DNA of 5,122 nt from Bacteroidota bacterium. Its GTDB lineage: Bacteria > Bacteroidota > Bacteroidia > Bacteroidales > UBA4417. The notes below the pieces were generated by a model. That model had not been told where the DNA came from, ran no database searches, and saw only the letters and a list, made by a program, of their open reading frames with translations. The position numbers and the translations under genes were made by a program. The stretch is taken from positions 1 through 5,122 of the forward strand of contig JAIFMH010000198.1 of assembly GCA_020048595.1 (NCBI GenBank). The letters are read 5' to 3'. Below, in pieces: positions 1 through 5,122 of this stretch; position 1 is the stretch's first letter, and each line of letters starts with the position of its first letter.

Positions 1-1
1 A

Positions 2-26
2 ATCTACAAATGTTCTTTTTGTGGAT
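2..26. repeat. Imperfect inverted repeat, 9-bp arms with 7-base loop
   Basis: Bases 2-10 (ATCTACAAA) pair with bases 18-26 (TTTGTGGAT) around the loop TGTTCTT, with a single G-T pair. No T-run follows on the + strand, so it is not a standard terminator in that direction. On the - strand the downstream side lies outside the window. It could be a terminator stem of a gene to the left, an operator-like site, or chance in A/T-rich DNA. Confidence 0.3.
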
Positions 27-149
27 CTGCTATAATGCGACTCCTCCCAAACTGTATTTTATCATTTAAATTGCAAAATTTCTGAAGCTCCTGTCTGACA
101 CAACTTTCATTTTATTAATCAATTATTATAGCATTAGTAATTCTGTTTT

Positions 150-178
150 TTTGGGCGACGATCGGATTGATAAGTTTC
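150..178 (+). promoter_or_regulatory. Candidate Bacteroidota-type promoter (TTTG ... TAAGTTTC)
   Basis: TTTG at 150-153 is followed after 17 bases by TAAGTTTC at 171-178. This matches the Bacteroidota -7 element TAnnTTTG at all fixed positions except the last. The spacing is at the short end of what is accepted for flavobacterial promoters. Transcription from here would give a leader of about 130 bases before the kinase ATG. The match is weak and could be chance in A/T-rich DNA. Confidence 0.28.
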
Positions 179-205
179 ACCGGTACAACAATTTATATAT
201 CAGAA

Positions 206-238
206 TTTACTATTAAACACAAAAATGATGTATATTTA
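206..238 (+). promoter_or_regulatory. Alternative candidate promoter (TTTA ... TATATTTA)
   Basis: TATATTTA at 231-238 matches the Bacteroidota -7 element TAnnTTTG except for its last base. TTTA at 206-209 lies 21 bases upstream, in place of the -33 TTTG. It would start transcription roughly 65-70 bases before the kinase ATG, a more usual leader length than the candidate at 150-178. Both boxes are off consensus, so this is only a suggestion. Confidence 0.22.
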
Positions 239-313
239 CTCCTATAAAACTAAAAACCACTCACCTGCTTTTATTAACGGCATTAAAAAACACATCAAAT
301 TCAACCGTTTGAT

Positions 314-1669
314 ATGAAGAAAATCCGGTTTGAATATAAGTTTACAGCCATTTATCTAATCCTGGGACTGCTTTGGATTGTTTTCTCCGACAGGTTCCTG
401 AATTCTATTATTGCTGACCAGGACTATCTGACTAAAATTCAAACCTATAAGGGATGGTTTTATGTAATTACCACTGCATTTTTATTTTTCTTCTATCTCA
501 GAATGCACCTTGTTAAACTCCGCAATGCTGAAAAAAAAGCAGTTGAAAGTGATCGGCTGAAAACTGCATTTCTGCAAAATATTTCGCATGAATTCCGTAC
601 ACCAATGAATGGCATTATAGGATTTGCAGGCTTATTAAAAGAGGACGAATTAACGCCTGAACAAAAAAAAGAATACATCGAAATTATAAATAACAGTTCA
701 AACCGCTTGCTTAACCTTGTAAATCAGACACTTGATATCAGCCTCATTGAAACCGGAAGCAGCTTTGTGGTGAAACAACCGGTTTATTTAAACACACTTA
801 TGCTTGAAATCCATAAGAATTGGGCACCAATGATAAAAAAGGAGGTAAATTTCACCTTATCAACAGGTTTAAAGAATCCATCTTCCTGTATTTATACCGA
901 TGAATACAAGTTAAAGCAGGTACTGAACAACCTTATAAGTAATGCAGTCAAATTTACAGAGGCTGGTCATATCCGGATCGGTTATTCCTTGCAGAAAAAT
1001 GTGCTGGAGTTTTTTATTGAAGATACAGGCCTGGGAATTCCTTCCGAGCATCACCTGGAAATCTTTAAACCTTTCCGCAAATCCGAACCTGAAAAAAGTC
1101 GGTTTTACGAAGGCGCCGGTGTTGGACTTGCGATCTGTAAAGGTAATATTGATTTGCTCAAGGGAAAAGTCTACCTTCAGTCAGCACCCGGTACCGGGTC
1201 AAAATTCCGTTTCACCATTCCCTATGAACCGGTATTGTCAGGCGAATCATTTTTTGAACCTGATGACAGCATACTTTCACTCGAAGGACTGAAAGTCCTG
1301 GTTGCTGAAGATGAAATGATGAACTTTTCATATATAGAAGAATTACTTGAAGGCACTGGAATAGAAATTCATCATGCCCTCAATGGAAAGTTAGCGGTAG
1401 ACTTATGCCAAAACAACAATAATTATGACCTTGTGCTTATGGACATCAGGATGCCGGTTATGAATGGTTATGAAGCTACAAAACTGATTAAGGAATTAAG
1501 ACCGGAGCTACCTGTAATTGCACAAACAGCTTATATAACCTGCGAAGAGAGGCACAAAGCCATCGAGGCCGGTTTTGATGCATTCCTCTCGAAACCTTTT
1601 CTGAAAGAAGAACTTCTGGAGGTTTTAGGTAAGCAATGCAGAAAACATCCGGATAAAAGAGACCACTAA
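314..1669 (+). CDS. Membrane-bound hybrid sensor histidine kinase with C-terminal receiver domain
   Basis: Predicted inner-membrane sensor kinase of 451 aa that would autophosphorylate on His and pass the phosphate to its own receiver Asp. Two hydrophobic segments (about 10-27 and 47-63) flank a loop of roughly 20 residues, and no PAS, GAF, HAMP or large sensor domain follows. A short helical linker (about 64-85) leads into HisKA with the H-box NISHEFRTP (phospho-acceptor His92). HATPase_c shows the N-box around Asn206/Asn210, G1 DTGLGIP (237-243), an F-box-like FKPF (251-254) and G2 GAGVGLAI (267-274). The receiver (about 326-438) has acidic Glu332/Asp333, phospho-acceptor Asp377 in LMDIRMP, Thr405 and Lys427 in SKPF, so every key catalytic residue is present. 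There is no DNA-binding output, so a phosphotransfer protein or separate regulator elsewhere is expected, or the receiver tunes the kinase. The ATG at 314 gives a natural MKKIRF start just before the first TM. The stop overlaps the next gene by one base. The signal sensed cannot be inferred. Confidence 0.96.
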   Translation: MKKIRFEYKFTAIYLILGLLWIVFSDRFLNSIIADQDYLTKIQTYKGWFYVITTAFLFFFYLRMHLVKLRNAEKKAVESDRLKTAFLQNISHEFRTPMNGIIGFAGLLKEDELTPEQKKEYIEIINNSSNRLLNLVNQTLDISLIETGSSFVVKQPVYLNTLMLEIHKNWAPMIKKEVNFTLSTGLKNPSSCIYTDEYKLKQVLNNLISNAVKFTEAGHIRIGYSLQKNVLEFFIEDTGLGIPSEHHLEIFKPFRKSEPEKSRFYEGAGVGLAICKGNIDLLKGKVYLQSAPGTGSKFRFTIPYEPVLSGESFFEPDDSILSLEGLKVLVAEDEMMNFSYIEELLEGTGIEIHHALNGKLAVDLCQNNNNYDLVLMDIRMPVMNGYEATKLIKELRPELPVIAQTAYITCEERHKAIEAGFDAFLSKPFLKEELLEVLGKQCRKHPDKRDH

Positions 1670-2949
1670 TGAGGTTTGGATTCCCACATTTTTTTCTAAT
1701 CGGTCAATTTTGGATATTCCTCATTTTGGGAAATAATATATCTTTCGCCCAGGGTACGAATAAAGACCTGAGGGATGTTTACCATGAATGGAAAAATGAC
1801 ACTTTGCTTTTAAATGAGCCTAAACTTAATGTCGGGAAAACCTATTTTTCGCTATTACCGATAATAGGTTATGGGCCAGCCAATGGATTTGTAATCGGAG
1901 GGGCAGTTAGTTTTGCAAAACTTTTCGGAAATCCACCGACCAATCTTTCTTCTGGCATGCTTAATTTCCAGGTTACGTCTAAAAAACAACTGATTTTTAA
2001 TGCCAGGTCTAAAGTATACCTGAATGAAAATAAATGGTTTCTGCAGGGAGACTGGCGTTTTCTCGTCTTTACCCAGCCAACCTATGGCCTGGGAATTGAA
2101 TTTCTGGATATAAACCAGCTGTTGTTTCATATTAATAACCTGGAGGCAAACCCGGAACCATTTGGTGAGCCGATGAAGTTCAACCATATCCGCATTTATG
2201 AGGAAGCCGGCTACAGGCTTGGCAGTTCAAAATTCTTTGCCGGATTAGGAATCGCCTTGGATTATCACTTTGGAATAGTCGATAAATTGCTTGATACCGT
2301 AAGGAATAGCCCGGATTTCTATGTAACAAAGCACTACTTGTACTCCTACATCAATAATATTAACCCTGAACATTACAGTAACCAGGGTATTAAATTCACC
2401 TTGCTAACTGACACCAGGGACAATATAAGCAATTGTTACAAAGGATATTATGCTTCATTTTCAATCCTTCAGAATATTAAAACCGGAGAAAACTCACGCA
2501 ATAACACTCAATTACTTTACGATGCCCGGTATTATTTAGGACTAAATGAGTTACGTCCACGGCATGTATTGGCTTTCTGGACCTGGGGATCTATCCTGCT
2601 TACCGGTAATCCACCTTATTTAGCGCTGCCTTCCATTGGCTGGGATACCTATAATCGTTCAGGCAGGGGATATATTCAAGGACGCTACCGGGGACTGAGC
2701 ATCATCTACAATGAAGCCGAATACCGCTTCCCGATCTCCAGAAACGGATTATTCGGAGGAACACTTTTTGCAAATGCAACAACGGCAAGTAGTTATACCC
2801 AGGATTTGTTCGATCATACGGCATTAGGAATCGGGGCAGGATTAAGAATTCAACTTGATAAGCTTGCCCGTACCAATCTTACCATCGATTTCGGAATGGG
2901 CAACGACCACTCCTCCGGTATATACTTCAATTTACAGGAGACGTTCTAA
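1669..2949 (+). CDS. BamA/TamA-family (Omp85 superfamily) outer-membrane beta-barrel protein lacking POTRA domains
   Basis: Protein of 426 aa. Residues 1-27 look like a Sec signal peptide: a hydrophobic stretch at about 8-20, then SFA before Gln28 as a likely signal peptidase I site. There is no lipobox Cys. The mature protein begins with a short polar stretch and then the strand-like segment FSLLPIIGYGPANGF (60-74), typical of POTRA-less Bacteroidota members of the bacterial surface antigen (Bac_surface_Ag, Omp85) family. Other family marks are TDTRDN (247-252), a Gly/Arg-rich segment at 331-342 resembling the conserved (V/I)RGY loop-6 motif followed by AEYRFPI (350-356), and a final strand ending in Phe426, the usual outer-membrane barrel C-terminus. 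Alternating hydrophobic/polar strands fill most of the length, which is normal for this subgroup (about 400 aa). The function of these short barrels is not established, and insertion or translocation of a partner is inferred only from the superfamily. The ATG overlaps the kinase TAA as TAATG, implying cotranscription and probably coupled translation. Confidence 0.88.
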   Translation: MRFGFPHFFLIGQFWIFLILGNNISFAQGTNKDLRDVYHEWKNDTLLLNEPKLNVGKTYFSLLPIIGYGPANGFVIGGAVSFAKLFGNPPTNLSSGMLNFQVTSKKQLIFNARSKVYLNENKWFLQGDWRFLVFTQPTYGLGIEFLDINQLLFHINNLEANPEPFGEPMKFNHIRIYEEAGYRLGSSKFFAGLGIALDYHFGIVDKLLDTVRNSPDFYVTKHYLYSYINNINPEHYSNQGIKFTLLTDTRDNISNCYKGYYASFSILQNIKTGENSRNNTQLLYDARYYLGLNELRPRHVLAFWTWGSILLTGNPPYLALPSIGWDTYNRSGRGYIQGRYRGLSIIYNEAEYRFPISRNGLFGGTLFANATTASSYTQDLFDHTALGIGAGLRIQLDKLARTNLTIDFGMGNDHSSGIYFNLQETF

Positions 2950-2968
2950 ACAGTCAGCTGTTCTTTTT
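2949..2968 (+). terminator. Weak terminator-like hairpin at the end of the barrel gene
   Basis: AACAG (2949-2953) can pair with CTGTT (2958-2962) around the loop TCAG, followed at once by CTTTTT (2963-2968). The position, starting at the last base of the barrel stop codon, suits an intrinsic terminator for the kinase-barrel operon. The stem is only 5 bp and A/T-rich, so efficiency would be low and the match could be accidental. Confidence 0.35.
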
Positions 2969-3131
2969 AAACCCAGGGCTTTGTTTTGGGTGGTCATTCA
3001 CTTATTAAAATGTTGCCTGCAGGCCTGCCATTGTTCAAAAAAAAGAGTAACAAAATAAATAAACAAACGTCTAAGTATTTTGACTCCCAATGTTGTATTA
3101 AGCAGGGCACTAACTCAATACTTGCCAATTT
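2950..3131. other. Spacer between the barrel gene and the permease gene
   Basis: This 182-base gap holds no supportable gene. Besides the terminator-like hairpin at its left edge, it contains the perfect 10-bp palindrome GCCTGCAGGC at 3015-3024 and an A/T-rich stretch at about 3036-3070. A TATTTTG at 3076-3082 is one base short of the TAnnTTTG element and has no matching TTTG about 20 bases upstream, so I do not call it a promoter. The gap size and the hairpin suggest that the permease is transcribed separately from the kinase-barrel pair. Confidence 0.5.
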
Positions 3132-3194
3132 ATGTATAAGAATTTATTAAGGCACAGCCTGAGAGCATTAAGCCGACATGTTTATTATCCATGA
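3132..3194 (+). pseudogene. Displaced N-terminal fragment of the permease gene (20 codons, then TGA)
   Basis: From ATG 3132 the translation begins MYKNLLRHSLRALSRH. This is the type of basic, amphipathic start that Bacteroidota FtsX/MacB-type permeases carry just before their first transmembrane helix. After the His codon at 3177-3179 the frame runs into unrelated residues and a TGA at 3192-3194. The rest of the permease is in the +1 frame from ATG 3178, which overlaps that His codon by two bases. This is therefore read as the original start of the downstream gene, separated from it by an out-of-frame deletion, rather than as an independent small gene. If the deletion is real, this fragment could still be translated and might feed ribosomes to ATG 3178. 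Confidence 0.7.
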
Positions 3195-5122
3195 ACTTAG
3201 CTATGATAATTACCATGAAAAGAAAGACCGGATATACCGGGTTATTCTGCATGGTAAAATCAGCGGGCAGGAACTGAAAGTCACCTCAACGGCCTCACCT
3301 ATCGGGCCAACTATGAAAGCTGAGTTTCCGGAAGTTGAGAATTTCCTCAGAATGAATCGCTGGGGGGAAACAATTCTGAAGTATGAAGATAAATTTTTTA
3401 CTGAAGAACAGTTTATGGAAGCCGACTCTGGTTTCTTCGATTTCTTTTCAATACCAATAATACAGGGAAATAAAAAAACCGCGCTGAATGCCCCCCATTC
3501 AGTTGCACTGTCAGCATCAGCAGCCCATAAGCTATTTGGTTCCGAAAACCCTATGGACAAAATGCTGAAAATTGGCACCGATTCAGTCCGCTACCGGGTA
3601 ACAGCTATATTTGAAGACATTCCGGAAGCAACTCATTTTGAGGCTAATATGATAGGATCGTTTATGACTAATCCAAGGGCTAACGACAATGAATGGTTAT
3701 CCAACAGTTTCAGTACCTATATTCTACTTAAGCCCAACGCTTTACCAGCTTCTGTGGATGCAAAATTCAATGGTTTGATAATTAAATATATAGGTCCGCT
3801 GATTACAAAATACCTTGGCCTTACCCTGTCAGATTTCCTGACTCAGGGAAACAAATACCGCCTCTACTTGCAACCACTCAGCGAAATACACCTCGATCCT
3901 TCAATTCAACAGGAAATGAAAGAGCCGGGGGACCCAAAATATCTTTGGATATTTGGCAGCATCGCTATCCTTATTATCCTGATAGCGGCCATAAATTTTA
4001 TGAATCTCTCCACTGCTCAGGCTTCGAAACGGGCGAAGGAAATTGGCATTAAAAAAGCAGTAGGCTCTTCGCGGGGTATACTTATTTCACAATTTATTAC
4101 CGAAACCATAATACTCTCCATTATTTCATCGGTAATAGCGATTATGATAACCGAAATTACGCTTCCGTTTTTCAACATACTACTCGACATTAAGTTAGCG
4201 ATAGGTTACTTCAGCAATTGGTATACAATTCCGGCCCTGCTGACACTTTCACTGCTTATAGGAATTCTGGCGGGCAGTTATCCTGCTTTCTACCTGTCAT
4301 CCTTTAATCCTATCATTGTTTTAAAAGGAAAATTAAGATCAGGCCGGAAAAGTATAAACCTTCGCAGCGGCCTGGTTATACTGCAATTTACTATTTCTAT
4401 CGTACTTATTGCAGGCACACTGATCATGTTCAGGCAAATCAGCTATATGCAAAACACCGACCTCGGGTTCAACAAGGAACATGTTCTGGTAATTCAACGA
4501 GCCGATGCTATTGGAAATCACGTGAATGAATTCAAAACCGCTTTGCAGAAAATTCCCGGTGTACTCTTTGTTTCAGCCTCTACAGCAGTGCCAGGTCATA
4601 GCAACAATAACAACGGTTATATGATAAAAGGAAGACCAGAGGAGACCTTTCTGCTGCAAACCAACTGGGTTGATGAGGATTATCTTGAAACTTACGGACA
4701 TAAACTGGAATCAGGACGGTTCTTTGATAAAACCATTATTTCAGACAAAGATGCCTGCATCATTAACCAGGAAGCAATAAAAGACTTTACCCTGACCAAT
4801 CCTTTTGAAACTAAAATAATCAGGAGTAACGGCGGAAATGAAGAAAACTCGGTTTTACCGGTTATTGGCGTTGTGCGCGATTTTCATTTCGAATCGTTGC
4901 GGAGTGCAATCACCCCTCATGTAATGATGTTTAAAACAGAGGATAATCAATGGGGATACTTCAGCATCAGGCTTTCGCCGAATGCCGGCCCATCTACCCT
5001 TAAAGAAATTGAAAAAACATGGGAAAGCTTTACAGCCAGCGATCCAATGCAATATTTCTTTATGGATAAGGATGTTGAGCAAATGTACCAGGCTGAAAGG
5101 CAGAATGCACAACTGGCAATAG
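3178..5122 (+). CDS. FtsX/MacB-type ABC transporter permease, lacking its first TM helix and cut by the window end
   Basis: Integral-membrane subunit of a MacB-like transporter. Family members work with a separate ATPase, none of which is in this window, to drive extracytoplasmic export or signalling events. From ATG 3178, 648 codons are open to the window edge. They start at MFIIHELSYDNYHEKKDRIY, which in relatives lies at the end of and just after TM1. Residues about 11-250 form the first periplasmic MacB_PCD-like domain. TM2 is about 256-276, then INFMNLSTAQASKRAKEIGI with the conserved KRAKEIGIKKAVGSS coupling segment (284-298). TM3 is about 305-328, TM4 about 350-373 with GSYPAFYLSSF (366-376), and TM5 about 398-419 in the second half, entered through LRSGLVILQF. 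A second PCD (about 420-640) carries VIGVVRDFHFESL (562-574). Relatives run to about 780-800 aa, so roughly the last 130 residues with the final TM helices lie outside. The missing N-terminus means that ATG 3178 is a forced start: without TM1 the first PCD would probably be misplaced. The gene is probably inactive, unless the gap is a sequence error. Confidence 0.9.
   Translation, partial: MFIIHELSYDNYHEKKDRIYRVILHGKISGQELKVTSTASPIGPTMKAEFPEVENFLRMNRWGETILKYEDKFFTEEQFMEADSGFFDFFSIPIIQGNKKTALNAPHSVALSASAAHKLFGSENPMDKMLKIGTDSVRYRVTAIFEDIPEATHFEANMIGSFMTNPRANDNEWLSNSFSTYILLKPNALPASVDAKFNGLIIKYIGPLITKYLGLTLSDFLTQGNKYRLYLQPLSEIHLDPSIQQEMKEPGDPKYLWIFGSIAILIILIAAINFMNLSTAQASKRAKEIGIKKAVGSSRGILISQFITETIILSIISSVIAIMITEITLPFFNILLDIKLAIGYFSNWYTIPALLTLSLLIGILAGSYPAFYLSSFNPIIVLKGKLRSGRKSINLRSGLVILQFTISIVLIAGTLIMFRQISYMQNTDLGFNKEHVLVIQRADAIGNHVNEFKTALQKIPGVLFVSASTAVPGHSNNNNGYMIKGRPEETFLLQTNWVDEDYLETYGHKLESGRFFDKTIISDKDACIINQEAIKDFTLTNPFETKIIRSNGGNEENSVLPVIGVVRDFHFESLRSAITPHVMMFKTEDNQWGYFSIRLSPNAGPSTLKEIEKTWESFTASDPMQYFFMDKDVEQMYQAERQNAQLAI

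Larger units (their letters stand above)
1..313. other. A/T-rich non-coding leader upstream of the histidine kinase gene
   Basis: No reading frame on either strand is long enough, or looks protein-like enough, to call a gene. The longest stretches are short: about 27 codons on the + strand ending near base 85, and about 35 codons on the - strand ending at bases 4-6, neither with a credible start. The segment contains an imperfect inverted repeat near its left edge and two weak Bacteroidota-type promoter candidates, listed separately. It most likely carries the promoter and 5' untranslated leader of the kinase-barrel operon. Its left part may include the end of a neighbouring gene outside the window. 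Confidence 0.6.

Noticed and set aside
31..36. TATAAT resembling a sigma-70 -10 box
   Set aside because: No TTGACA-like box lies at the right distance, it is about 280 bases from the kinase start, and Bacteroidota primary sigma factors use a different consensus.
120..200. Short - strand reading around 118-192 with a protein-like look
   Set aside because: It is bounded by stops on both sides after about 25 codons and has no ATG start. Such stretches are expected by chance.
1186..1199. Perfect 14-bp palindrome ACCCGGTACCGGGT inside the kinase gene
   Set aside because: It encodes the conserved Pro-Gly-Thr-Gly of the HATPase G3 region, whose GGN and CCN codons readily give such symmetry. There is no other sign of a regulatory site here.
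942..1292. Open frame of 116 codons on the + strand inside the kinase gene
   Set aside because: It is out of frame with the HATPase and linker region of the kinase, and its translation has no domain-like features.
3015..3024. Perfect palindrome GCCTGCAGGC in the spacer, with GCCTGC repeated directly at 3023-3028
   Set aside because: It is short, single-copy in the window, has no T-run after it, and is not placed where an operator for the next gene would be expected. It is noted only within the spacer entry.
2855..3058. Open frame of 67 codons on the + strand crossing the end of the barrel gene
   Set aside because: It overlaps the conserved C-terminal strands of the barrel in another frame. 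Its translation is rich in Ser, Cys and Arg with no recognisable pattern.
3210..3578. Open frame of 122 codons on the - strand
   Set aside because: It lies wholly opposite the first periplasmic domain of the permease, whose + strand translation matches the family closely. It is an antisense shadow.

Overview
The window looks like a chromosomal segment from a member of the Bacteroidota. Three things point there: no start codon has a convincing Shine-Dalgarno sequence, the upstream regions are A/T-rich, and all three genes belong to families with a strongly Bacteroidota-like character. These are a short-looped hybrid histidine kinase, a POTRA-less BamA-type outer-membrane barrel, and a long two-half FtsX/MacB-type permease. 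This is judged from remembered family motifs, not from a database search.

Layout, all on the + strand: 1-313 is an A/T-rich leader with no supportable gene and two weak Bacteroidota-type promoter candidates. 314-1669 encodes a membrane-bound hybrid histidine kinase (two TM segments, HisKA, HATPase_c, receiver). 1669-2949 encodes a secreted outer-membrane beta-barrel of the BamA/Omp85 superfamily. Its ATG shares one base with the kinase stop codon (TAATG), so the two are almost certainly cotranscribed and probably translationally coupled. 2950-3131 is a spacer with a weak terminator-like hairpin right at the barrel stop codon. From 3132 to the window edge lies an FtsX/MacB-type ABC permease, cut off by the end of the window.

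The permease is the odd item. A peptide typical of the family's extreme N-terminus is encoded at 3132-3179, but it runs into a TGA at 3192-3194. The rest of the protein continues in the +1 frame from ATG 3178. The region that should hold the first transmembrane helix is missing. The pattern fits a deletion of about 68 bp joined at a 2-base AT overlap. Everything downstream is open for 648 codons, so the lesion is either recent or an assembly/sequencing artefact.

The kinase and barrel may form a small envelope-related unit, with the kinase as regulator and the barrel as an outer-membrane component. No cognate response regulator or DNA-binding output is present in the window. I see no mobile elements, CRISPR arrays, tRNA or rRNA, and no clear sign of an entirely new system.
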